Origin: M55B118 sp041694275
GTDB lineage: Bacteria; Bacillota_I; Bacilli_A; Izemoplasmatales; Izemoplasmataceae
Reading direction: 5' to 3'
NCBI GenBank assembly: GCA_041694275.1
Contig: JASMTQ010000049.1
Span: 1 to 8,945, forward strand
DNA: 8,945 nt
Shown here: positions 1 to 5,054 of the stretch, piece by piece
Layout: the number at the start of each line of letters is the position of its first letter
How positions within the stretch are numbered: position 1 is the first letter of the stretch
The notes under the pieces: generated by a model
Seen by the model: the letters and a program-made list of their open reading frames with translations, nothing else
What the model was told of the DNA's origin: nothing
Database searches by the model: none
Position numbers and translations under genes: made by a program

Positions 1-211
1 ATCTTACGATCAAGAATGCGGCGATTTTTTTCTCATACCCCGCGACGGCGATGAACCCTTCCTTCTCAATGTGGTTTTTGACGAAGGTCTTGTCATCCGC
101 TACAAATATCGATGTATCATCGATTTCATGTTCCATGTTTTCCATAATCTTATAGACCCGCTTGTAATCAGACATGCGGGCAAAGCGCATAGTATAGGTT
201 TCTTCTTTCAT
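1..211 (-). CDS. GNAT-family N-acetyltransferase, N-terminal part (cut by window edge)
   Basis: Only the first 70 codons are in the window, and the C-terminal part lies beyond the left edge. The protein opens MKEETYTMRFARMSDYK and continues with a helical stretch, then FVADDKTF, then EGFIAVAGYEKKIAAFLIV. This matches the start of many small GNAT acetyltransferases: beta1 with an R-A-x-x-x-D element, helices alpha1/alpha2, then beta2-beta3 with a glycine turn. The acetyl-CoA-binding motif A (R/Q-x-x-G-x-G/A) would lie further on, so substrate and catalytic competence cannot be judged. The ATG start is supported by GAAAGGA at about 222-228, some 10 nt upstream. The gene is transcribed from its own extended -10 promoter (246-254), after the terminator of the upstream gene. 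The family call is fairly safe; the substrate is unknown. Confidence 0.75.
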   Translation of the reverse strand, partial: MKEETYTMRFARMSDYKRVYKIMENMEHEIDDTSIFVADDKTFVKNHIEKEGFIAVAGYEKKIAAFLIVR

Positions 212-245
212 GATTGCACGATCCTTTCAGTAAGCATGTGTAAAT

Positions 246-254
246 AGTATACCA
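246..254 (-). promoter_or_regulatory. Extended -10 promoter for the truncated GNAT gene
   Basis: On the minus strand the sequence reads TGGTATACT. This is TGn followed by TATACT (5 of 6 matches to TATAAT), a full extended -10 element. No good -35 box lies 16-18 bp upstream, where the T-tract of the preceding terminator sits; extended -10 promoters do not need one. The predicted transcription start is near 239, which gives a leader of about 28 nt containing the GAAAGGA ribosome-binding site. Confidence 0.65.
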
Positions 255-260
255 TATATG

Positions 261-298
261 AAAAAAAGACCCATTCAAAGTGATTTGAACAAGTCTTT
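261..298 (-). terminator. Rho-independent terminator after the 73-residue membrane protein gene
   Basis: Read on the minus strand, AAAGACTTGTTCAAA (298-284) pairs with TTTGAATGGGTCTTT (279-265) around the four-base loop TCAC. The 15-bp stem has twelve Watson-Crick and three G-U pairs. It runs into a seven-T tract at 267-261, three of which are in the stem. An alternative outer pairing GACCCA/TGGGTC (306-301 with 273-268) is also possible. It separates the membrane protein gene from the GNAT gene, whose promoter begins only about 7 bp further on. Confidence 0.85.
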
Positions 299-344
299 AC
301 TGGGTCGTCCGTTGTTTGATTTTAAAGTGTACTAAGGCTGTGGC

Positions 345-566
345 TTATTTGTCTTTGTCGTGTTTATTCAAAAAGTGAAGGCCAGTAACCCAAAACATTA
401 TTGCAAATCCAAAAAACAGAATAAATTCAATTATGACTAGCTCCTGATTGTGGAGATTTCTATCATAAACAGAAATATAATATTCTACAATGATTGCCAG
501 AAGCCCAATTGAAATAGCAAGTAGAACATATGCTATAATCTGATTCTTCTTTATTGATTCAAACAT
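345..566 (-). CDS. Small two-helix membrane protein of unknown function (73 aa)
   Basis: I do not recognise this protein. Its 73 residues form two strongly hydrophobic segments, about residues 9-31 and 43-65, joined by a short polar loop (SVYDRNLHNQE). Lysines near the N-terminus (KK at 6-7) and at the C-terminal tail (NKHDKDK) suggest both ends face the cytoplasm. There is no cleavable signal peptide, cysteine pair or metal-binding motif. The ATG start has a good SD (AGGGGG, 6 nt upstream). The gene lies downstream of the GHKL ATPase and YaiI-family genes but has its own promoter with a nine-G spacer (602-630), and a strong terminator follows. The local sequence is visibly more AT-rich than the neighbouring genes. 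It could be an orphan membrane peptide or an accessory subunit; no function can be assigned. Confidence 0.75.
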   Translation of the reverse strand: MFESIKKNQIIAYVLLAISIGLLAIIVEYYISVYDRNLHNQELVIIEFILFFGFAIMFWVTGLHFLNKHDKDK

Positions 567-601
567 CTGAATCCCCCTTCCCAGAGTTCAAGTGTAAGTT
601 A

Positions 602-630
602 ATTATAACCCCCCCCCTCCAAATTTTCAA
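602..630 (-). promoter_or_regulatory. Promoter with a nine-G homopolymer spacer, candidate phase-variable switch
   Basis: On the minus strand the -35 box is TTGAAA (630-625) and the -10 box is a perfect TATAAT (607-602). The spacer (624-608) is exactly 17 bp and contains a run of nine G (617-609). The predicted start is near 595, about 30 nt before the ATG of the 73-residue membrane protein. Gain or loss of one G would change the spacer to 18 or 16 bp and should alter promoter strength. This matches the known architecture of slipped-strand phase-variable promoters, such as porA or opc of Neisseria. Confidence 0.75.
609..617. repeat. Homopolymer tract of nine C (nine G on the coding strand)
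   Basis: Nine consecutive C on the plus strand form the longest G/C mononucleotide run I noticed in the window. It falls in an otherwise AT-rich intergenic gap and exactly inside the promoter spacer described at 602-630. Such tracts are slippage-prone during replication and in sequencing, so the true length needs raw-read support. Confidence 0.95.
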
Positions 631-636
631 GGCGGT

Positions 637-1098
637 TTAGTGATTTCCAATATTGAGTTGTGCGTGTATTTGTTTCAAATAGATATCCAAAGTTTTTTTG
701 AAACGGAAATTGTCCTCTTTTTTTCGCTTGCTTGTATGTCCGTAGCGTTTGTTTGCCTTGCGCATTTTGGCACCCATGTGTCTTTGGAATAGAAGCATAT
801 TAATATTTTCATCAGTATAAAACCAGCCGTCCTGATGAAGCGCGTATGCTTTTTTACCTAGCACAAGGCTTGCAAGGCCATAGTCCTGAGTAACGACCAA
901 ATCGCCTTCTTCTGTTCGTTTCAGGATTTCATGGTCCGCAACGTCCGCACCGCTGTCAACCTGAATATGGGTGCCATAGGTTTCGTTTATTTCATGGTGG
1001 ATATTGCTGATCATGATGAGAGACACGTTGTAAGTCTTTGCGAGCTCCACCACGATGTCTCTGACGGGCGAGCCATCTGCATCCAGTAGTATTTTCAT
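637..1098 (-). CDS. UPF0178 (DUF188) family protein, YaiI/YqxD-like, PIN-like fold
   Basis: The 153-residue protein is a full-length member of the YaiI/YqxD (UPF0178) family. The N-terminal MKILLDADGSPVRDIV corresponds to the family's DADACPV motif, here with Gly-Ser in place of Ala-Cys. It is followed by VDSGADVADHEIL (about 48-59) and GDLVVTQDYGLASLVL (65-80). The conserved acidic residues D6, D8, D52, D55, D66 and D72 resemble the acidic cluster of PIN-like nucleases, but no biochemical activity is firmly established for the family as far as I know. The C-terminal 45 residues are very basic (KMRKANKRYG, TSKRKK), which suggests nucleic-acid contact. The ATG start has GGAG 5 nt upstream. Only 15 bp separate it from the GHKL ATPase gene upstream, so the two are probably co-transcribed. 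The family assignment is strong; the role is unknown. Confidence 0.9.
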   Translation of the reverse strand: MKILLDADGSPVRDIVVELAKTYNVSLIMISNIHHEINETYGTHIQVDSGADVADHEILKRTEEGDLVVTQDYGLASLVLGKKAYALHQDGWFYTDENINMLLFQRHMGAKMRKANKRYGHTSKRKKEDNFRFKKTLDIYLKQIHAQLNIGNH

Positions 1099-1113
1099 TT
1101 TATCTCCAAACTT

Positions 1114-3252
1114 TTATTCAAGTATTTTTTTGTACATGGCAGTTTTCTCATTCTGAATGTCACGATACAGTCTTTCGATATCGTGATTGTCAAGATCGTT
1201 TCTTTCACGCCTGACAATTTCACGTGCGAATTCATGGGCGAGCAGTTCGAAGATGTAATTGAGCTGCGAAGATGTGAATTTCGGCTTGTCCTTGTCAAGT
1301 GCTTCGAGATTCCCCATCAGAGTCGTGTTGATAGGATGGCTTCCATTGATATAGAGCGTCGCGTTTTTCTCGTCAATCGTCGCTTGCCAGGAAGCTTCAT
1401 CGTAGCGTATTTGAATGGAATTAAGGAAACCTCCCTTGCCCTTGTTCTTTTTTGATTGTTCCTTGATTTTGATGCGAGCCTTGGTTTCATACCCTTCCGC
1501 TTTGGCGGTAACGACATAGTTTGCATCACTGAGACCCGATTTGAAGGGGATCTCAATCATACCGGTTTGATCGTTCAAAGCCTGTGATTTGTCTGTCCAT
1601 ATCGGTTTTGTAAAAGGCACGAGTTCCTGTTTGGATGTGAAAGTGACATCGATTTTCGTTCCGGGAGGATACTTGTCATAATCATAGTAAAGTTTCAACT
1701 TTGAAGGTTTTTTTGGTTTGAAGGTGTAATGTTTGGGAATGAATTCAAGACCGTATTCCGGATACACGACTTCCTGTTTTACGACTTTGACGAATGTGTC
1801 TGCACTAAAAGTGTCTTGAGTTGCCGTGAGTCTTTCACTGTCCAAAGAGACTTCAAGGCCGTCTATCGCAAGGGTCTTGATGATGAGCCCTTGGTCATTG
1901 GCGTCACTTTGATCAAACGTAACGTTTTCTTGATGCACTCCATAATGAGTGGCTTCATGGCTGTCAATCGTAATTGGCACCTTGTCACTTAAAAGATTGG
2001 CATTGATGTAAAGCTGAAGCCCATACGTCTTCTTTTCCGTGATATTTATGGATTCACGTGCGAAGGCAAGACCGTTTTCAGGCGGGTTCGCACCAGGTGA
2101 AAGCGCACCGATGTTGGAGGCGAATCGTTCGGTGTAGTAATCGTTGAATTTTCTGAGCGCATCCTGAACTTTCTTGATGGATTCAATTGAAACGACCTTG
2201 TTTTTTCTCTTGGAATCATAGTCCCTGATAACCTTATAAGCGATATCTCCGGCGGTTTCATTGAGCTTTTTGGTAAACTCATTGCGCTTGTCAAACCCGT
2301 CTCTTGAATCGGTCAGAATCTGGAGAGGATTGACGGGATCGTTCAGTTTCTCTTCCAAAATGTCGTAAATGCTTTCCAGAGTCAAAACACCCGATATGTT
2401 TTGAGCCCCCGGGAATTTCTCAAGACCGAAAAGCGTGTTGTCATAAACGGCTTTTCGTTCATCTGTGATGATGACATCTGTTTTGTCGATGTACTTTTTC
2501 TTGTTTTCATATAAAGTGAGTTTGCCCTTTATCTCATAAGTCTCATATTTGAACTGAACTGGTTTATCTTCAAGAAGAAGTTTCTTGTTGGCGAGGGTGT
2601 ATTTCTTTGAAGAAAGAGGTACAGTCTTCTCACCGTCTTTTAAGATGACCTTTCGCTTTGGATCTGACATTATGTAGCGGAACATATAAAACGTCTCAAG
2701 TGCGTCCTTGATTTTGCCTTTTGGTGGCAGCTTCACTTCGTCTGGAAGACCAAACAGAACGATGGTTCCGTTATTTTCGATGCCATATTTCTTTCTAATC
2801 TGTTTCAAATGGGTTTTAGGTCTCGTTACCTGAATCTGTTTTTTCTTGTTGAAATTGAATTTGCATACCTGAAACTTCTCATCCTTGATGCTTTTGATTT
2901 CCGCTTTTTTATGACTGGATGCACTTGAAAAAAGCACATCACTCGCACCTTGACCAAAAAGGCCTCTTACTTCGTGATGAGAGCCGTCTGCATATGACGC
3001 GCCGTATTCGCCGAAAATTCTCATTAAATTGTCATAACTCATGCCCTCAGCGCGATCAACGACAGTGACTTCCTTGTTTGCTCTATCAAGAATGATATCG
3101 ATTGTCTTGACAGAATCATCTAACTCAAGACGCTTGTATGAATCATCCGCGTTCAGAAGGATTTCGGCAAGGTACTTCTTGAAATCCTTGGCCAAAGGGT
3201 TTTTGATATCTCTGAGTATCTTCCTTGGTGCTTCAATGACATCTTTTTTCAT
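1114..3252 (-). CDS. Uncharacterised GHKL (Hsp90/MORC/MutL-like) ATPase, 712 aa
   Basis: The first 215 or so residues form a GHKL ATP-binding domain. In the numbering from the ATG at 3252, the N-box is ILLNADDSYKRL with E30, N34 and D37. The G1 motif is DRAEGM (D66 to M71, a variant of DxGxGM), the glycine-rich lid is GLFGQG (97-102), and GTIVLFGL follows at 162-169. A middle region (about 215-370) includes LTDSRDGFDKRNEF, as in transducer-type segments of related ATPases. Residues about 400-600 are mostly beta strand, with Ig-like character in one part (KLKLYYDYDKYPPGTKIDVT). After a lysine-rich linker comes a C-terminal domain with YINGSHPIN (634-642) and a helical LLAHEFAREIVRRERND segment. 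No nuclease, membrane or sensor domain is evident. The ATP-binding call is solid, but I do not recognise the family. A GTG at 3276 would add 8 residues, but the ATG at 3252 has the SD. Its own promoter lies at 3282-3309. Confidence 0.85.
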   Translation of the reverse strand: MKKDVIEAPRKILRDIKNPLAKDFKKYLAEILLNADDSYKRLELDDSVKTIDIILDRANKEVTVVDRAEGMSYDNLMRIFGEYGASYADGSHHEVRGLFGQGASDVLFSSASSHKKAEIKSIKDEKFQVCKFNFNKKKQIQVTRPKTHLKQIRKKYGIENNGTIVLFGLPDEVKLPPKGKIKDALETFYMFRYIMSDPKRKVILKDGEKTVPLSSKKYTLANKKLLLEDKPVQFKYETYEIKGKLTLYENKKKYIDKTDVIITDERKAVYDNTLFGLEKFPGAQNISGVLTLESIYDILEEKLNDPVNPLQILTDSRDGFDKRNEFTKKLNETAGDIAYKVIRDYDSKRKNKVVSIESIKKVQDALRKFNDYYTERFASNIGALSPGANPPENGLAFARESINITEKKTYGLQLYINANLLSDKVPITIDSHEATHYGVHQENVTFDQSDANDQGLIIKTLAIDGLEVSLDSERLTATQDTFSADTFVKVVKQEVVYPEYGLEFIPKHYTFKPKKPSKLKLYYDYDKYPPGTKIDVTFTSKQELVPFTKPIWTDKSQALNDQTGMIEIPFKSGLSDANYVVTAKAEGYETKARIKIKEQSKKNKGKGGFLNSIQIRYDEASWQATIDEKNATLYINGSHPINTTLMGNLEALDKDKPKFTSSQLNYIFELLAHEFAREIVRRERNDLDNHDIERLYRDIQNEKTAMYKKILE

Positions 3253-3257
3253 GAGCG

Positions 3258-3264
3258 CCTCCCT
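3258..3264 (-). promoter_or_regulatory. Strong ribosome-binding site that fixes the GHKL ATPase start at 3252
   Basis: AGGGAGG lies 5 nt before the ATG at 3252-3250. The alternative in-frame GTG (3276-3274) has no SD and sits at or before the predicted transcription start (about 3275), so it would not be in the mRNA. This favours a 712-residue protein. Confidence 0.8.
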
Positions 3265-3281
3265 ATACGTTTTCACTCTTA

Positions 3282-3309
3282 ATTATAAAGGGTGCGGTAT
3301 GAACTTCAA
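3282..3309 (-). promoter_or_regulatory. Promoter of the GHKL ATPase / YaiI-family operon
   Basis: On the minus strand TTGAAG (3309-3304) is followed after 16 bp by a perfect TATAAT (3287-3282). The predicted start is near 3275, only about 23 nt upstream of the ATG. The -35 box directly follows the T-tract of the second terminator-like hairpin (3311-3330), so this operon is insulated from the upstream transcript. Confidence 0.7.
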
Positions 3310-3310
3310 G

Positions 3311-3330
3311 AAAAAAATCAGTTGCACTGA
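3311..3330 (-). terminator. Short terminator-like hairpin with seven-T tract, second of a tandem pair
   Basis: On the minus strand TCAGT (3330-3326) pairs with ACTGA (3322-3318) around a three-base loop, followed by seven T (3317-3311). Flanking A and T runs can extend the stem across an internal loop. The stem alone is weak, but it lies only about 20 bp after the stronger hairpin at 3350-3381 and has the better T-tract. Confidence 0.5.
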
Positions 3331-3349
3331 AATTTTCACTTCTCACATG

Positions 3350-3381
3350 CAAAACGGAACCTCAAATGAGATTCCGTTTTG
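3350..3381 (-). terminator. Terminator hairpin at the end of the intergenic transcript
   Basis: On the minus strand CAAAACGGAATCTC (3381-3368) pairs with GAGGTTCCGTTTTG (3363-3350) around an ATTT loop. The 14 bp are fully paired, with one T-G wobble. The same arms on the plus strand contain a C-A mismatch, so the minus-strand RNA folds better. The T-tract is short (TTTT within the stem end), so it may be a bidirectional or partial terminator helped by the hairpin at 3311-3330. Confidence 0.7.
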
Positions 3382-3470
3382 TCTGTTCTGTGTTATCGCA
3401 CAGAAAGGTGGTTGATTCTTGACGAAAAATATAAAAAATATGAAGGAGTCCAGAAAATTTACCACCTGAA
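3350..3470 (-). ncRNA. Candidate structured small RNA between the GNAT and GHKL ATPase genes
   Basis: A near-consensus promoter (3476-3504) predicts a start near 3468. From there the RNA can fold into three adjacent stems. AGGTGGT (3467-3461) pairs with ACCACCT (3412-3406) around a 48-nt loop. Directly next to it TTCTGTG (3405-3399) pairs with CACAGAA (3392-3386) around CGATAA. Then comes the terminator hairpin 3381-3350, and possibly the second hairpin ending at 3311. The large loop is U-rich and shows CTCCTTC (3448-3442), which resembles an anti-Shine-Dalgarno seed. No SD-plus-ORF combination was found on this strand. It matches no RNA family I recognise. It could instead be just the 3' untranslated region of the GNAT gene. 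Confidence 0.45.
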
Positions 3471-3475
3471 GCTGT

Positions 3476-3504
3476 ATTATAACTTTTTAGCTTTCATTTG
3501 TAAA
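3476..3504 (-). promoter_or_regulatory. Near-consensus promoter in the intergenic gap, no protein gene directly downstream
   Basis: On the minus strand TTTACA (3504-3499, 5 of 6 to TTGACA) is followed after exactly 17 bp by a perfect TATAAT (3481-3476). It is one of the best promoters in the window, yet the next protein start is 220 bp away, past two terminator-like hairpins and a second promoter. This is the main argument for an RNA gene here. Confidence 0.65.
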
Positions 3505-3524
3505 TTGAAACTGTAAAAATATTA

Positions 3525-4052
3525 TTAATTCAAATTGATCCAGTATCTTTTTATAACGCCTTCATCCGTAGAGACATTTTTTTCAAAGACACCACCATGG
3601 CTTTCAATGGTTTTTAAGCTTGCAACGTTGTCGTCATCGCAGGTTATGAGAACCTTTGTCAAACCACGGTTTTTGGCGATTTCTAGGACTTCACCAAGCA
3701 TTGCCTTGGCGTAGCCTTTTCTACGTTCCCCCGGATGCACCGAGTAACCGATGTGTCCACCCCAAACACTAAGTATGGGATGATTGATGTGGTGTCTGAG
3801 GTCGATGATGCCTACGAGTGCATGATCGGTTTTACGAATTGCGAAATAGGTGCTTGAGGGCACTTTGTCTTCAGGGCAGGTGCGTGGGTTTTCAATTTGC
3901 TTAAGCGCTTCAATCCAATCAAGTGCGGTTTTTGATTGAAGGAGATTGCCTGTACCGTCCATGCTTGACTTTGCGTTCAAAAAGGCCTGTTTGTAAGACT
4001 CAATGGCCTCTCTATATTTTGGTGATGGGCGTTTCAATACAATATCATTCAT
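3525..4052 (-). CDS. GNAT-family N-acetyltransferase (COG3981-like), 175 aa
   Basis: A complete 175-residue GNAT protein. The core reads VPSSTYFAIRK (64-74), LVGIIDLRHHIN (79-90), then GGHIGYSVHPGERRKGYAKAML (98-119). The R-R-K-G-Y-A segment (110-115) is motif A, which binds the acetyl-CoA pyrophosphate. Motif B, with CDDDNVASLKTIESHGG at 138-154, follows. The RHxIN, GGHIGY and CDDDN signatures are those of the predicted acetyltransferases grouped in COG3981. The substrate is not known and cannot be read from the sequence. The ATG at 4052 has GAGGAA about 5 nt upstream. The gene stands alone: the miaA terminator lies upstream, and the next promoter begins about 20 bp after its stop. Confidence 0.88.
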   Translation of the reverse strand: MNDIVLKRPSPKYREAIESYKQAFLNAKSSMDGTGNLLQSKTALDWIEALKQIENPRTCPEDKVPSSTYFAIRKTDHALVGIIDLRHHINHPILSVWGGHIGYSVHPGERRKGYAKAMLGEVLEIAKNRGLTKVLITCDDDNVASLKTIESHGGVFEKNVSTDEGVIKRYWINLN

Positions 4053-4072
4053 ATGGATTCCTCACTTCTTAA

Positions 4073-4093
4073 GGGTTATATTATTTTTAACCC
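4073..4093. promoter_or_regulatory. Palindrome GGGTTA-9-TAACCC in front of the GNAT gene, possible operator
   Basis: Perfect 6-bp arms (4073-4078 and 4088-4093) flank a 9-bp AT-only centre. It lies 20-40 bp upstream of the acetyltransferase ATG, over the region where the -10 box of its promoter should be. The size and position fit a repressor operator. The AT centre makes a chance palindrome possible. Confidence 0.3.
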
Positions 4094-4112
4094 AAAGAAG
4101 AGGATTTGTAAA
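4084..4112 (-). promoter_or_regulatory. Tentative promoter of the GNAT gene
   Basis: On the minus strand TTTACA (4112-4107) stands 17 bp before TAAAAA (4089-4084). The -35 is good (5 of 6) and the -10 is poor (4 of 6). It lies just after the miaA terminator, where a new promoter is needed, and its -10 overlaps the palindrome at 4073-4093. A weak core covered by an inverted repeat would fit a regulated promoter, but this is inference. Confidence 0.35.
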
Positions 4113-4120
4113 GGGGGTAT

Positions 4121-4150
4121 AAAAAAGGATGCGCTACTAAAGCACATCCT
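4121..4150 (-). terminator. Intrinsic terminator of the mutS-mutL-miaA operon
   Basis: On the minus strand AGGATGTGC (4150-4142) pairs with GCGCATCCT (4134-4126) around a 7-nt loop. The nine pairs include one G-U and lead into six T (4126-4121). The stem begins inside the miaA TAG stop codon (4151-4149), so the operon ends immediately after miaA. Confidence 0.92.
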
Positions 4151-5054
4151 AGCTTTTCACAGTTATCTTCTTGTCAATCAAATCAAGGGCAGCCTTCACG
4201 GTCTTTTCAAACGCCTTTGGATCGACTGTGAACCAGTAAGGATCGAACTGGTGTTTGAAGTAGGTGATCTGTCTTTTGGCGAAGCGTCTCGTGTTTTGCT
4301 TGATACGCTCAGTGGCTTCTTCAAGACTGATTGAGCCATCAAAGTATTCGAAAAGCTCCTTGTAGCCGATGGCACCTTTGGCGGTCTTTGCGATGTCCCG
4401 TTCGTATATGCCTTTCGCTTCTTTTAACAAGCCTTCTTCTAACATTTCATCCACACGGTTGTTGATGCGTTCATAAAGCAGATCCCTCTCCATTGTGAGG
4501 GTCAAAAGCAAGTAGTCATAAAGGGGGACGTCGCCTCTTTTTTCTTCTGAGAGAGGGGTGCCCGATTTCGCTTTTTCAAGGGCTCTTAATACCCGTTTTT
4601 TATTGTGGGGGTGAATCTTTTTGGCCGCGTCCTTGTCTAGTGCGCGCAGTTCATTGTAAAGCTCCATTGGTTTCATCGATTCATGGGCTTTCATGAAGGC
4701 GTCCGATGACGCTTTGCCTTCAAACCGAAAATCATGGAGGGCGCTTTTGATGTAAAAACCCGTGCCGCCTACGATGAGCGGGATCTTTCCACGGCTTTGG
4801 ATGTCTTTGATGTGGCTGCGCACGGTCTTCTGGTAATCCGCGACGCTGAAAGACTGTTCAGGATCGATGATGTCGATCATGTGATGAGAGACTTCATTTT
4901 GCGCCTCTTTTGAAATCTTTGCGGTGCCGATGTCCATGCCTCTGTATATCTGCATGGAATCGCCTGAGATGATTTCAACGTCCAGGTGTTTGGCAACTTC
5001 CAAAGAAAGCGCGGTCTTGCCTACGCCGGTTGGTCCTGCAATGACTATAATCAT
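4149..5054 (-). CDS. miaA: tRNA dimethylallyltransferase MiaA
   Basis: MiaA transfers the dimethylallyl group from DMAPP to N6 of A37 in tRNAs that read UNN codons, the first step towards ms2i6A, which improves codon-anticodon pairing. The 301 residues match the usual family length of about 300. Visible motifs are the P-loop GPTGVGKT (7-14), GDSMQIYRGMDIGTAK (31-46) with the family's conserved aspartate, HHMIDIIDP (57-65), FSVADYQ (69-75) and GGTGFYIKSAL (96-106). The insertion and C-terminal part contain INNRVDEMLEEGL, AIGYKELFEYF and the closing RRFAKRQITYFKH. The start ATG shares its A with the mutL stop (TAATG), which implies translational coupling. A GAGGGTGGG stretch within the end of mutL serves as the SD. 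Unlike the enterobacterial order, no hfq follows, because a terminator ends the operon. Function is confident. Confidence 0.97.
   Translation of the reverse strand: MIIVIAGPTGVGKTALSLEVAKHLDVEIISGDSMQIYRGMDIGTAKISKEAQNEVSHHMIDIIDPEQSFSVADYQKTVRSHIKDIQSRGKIPLIVGGTGFYIKSALHDFRFEGKASSDAFMKAHESMKPMELYNELRALDKDAAKKIHPHNKKRVLRALEKAKSGTPLSEEKRGDVPLYDYLLLTLTMERDLLYERINNRVDEMLEEGLLKEAKGIYERDIAKTAKGAIGYKELFEYFDGSISLEEATERIKQNTRRFAKRQITYFKHQFDPYWFTVDPKAFEKTVKAALDLIDKKITVKS

Noticed and set aside
261..306. TGGGTC near the terminator considered as a T-box or riboswitch element
   Set aside because: The T-box consensus (TGGNACCGCG) is absent, there is no specifier stem, and the hairpin directly follows a coding gene, so an ordinary terminator is enough.
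1095..2294. Overlapping frames on both strands inside the GHKL ATPase gene
   Set aside because: Low-complexity, Ser/Arg/Met-rich translations with no ribosome-binding site. The ATPase frame explains the region fully.
1114..3252. Naming the GHKL ATPase as a component of a known defence system or as HtpG
   Set aside because: The lid and downstream domains do not match HtpG. No defence partner genes that I recognise are beside it, and the family cannot be fixed without a profile search.
3041..3415. Plus-strand 124-codon frame across the ATPase start and the intergenic gap
   Set aside because: It starts inside the ATPase gene with no SD and crosses two hairpins and two minus-strand promoters. 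Its sequence looks like no protein family.
3440..3520. Short plus-strand hydrophobic frame (LKLYYNFLAFICK) after GAAGGAG, resembling a type I toxin peptide opposite the RNA candidate
   Set aside because: It would need an ATT or CTG start. The only nearby ATG (3440) gives a 9-codon frame, and I found no plus-strand promoter with proper spacing.
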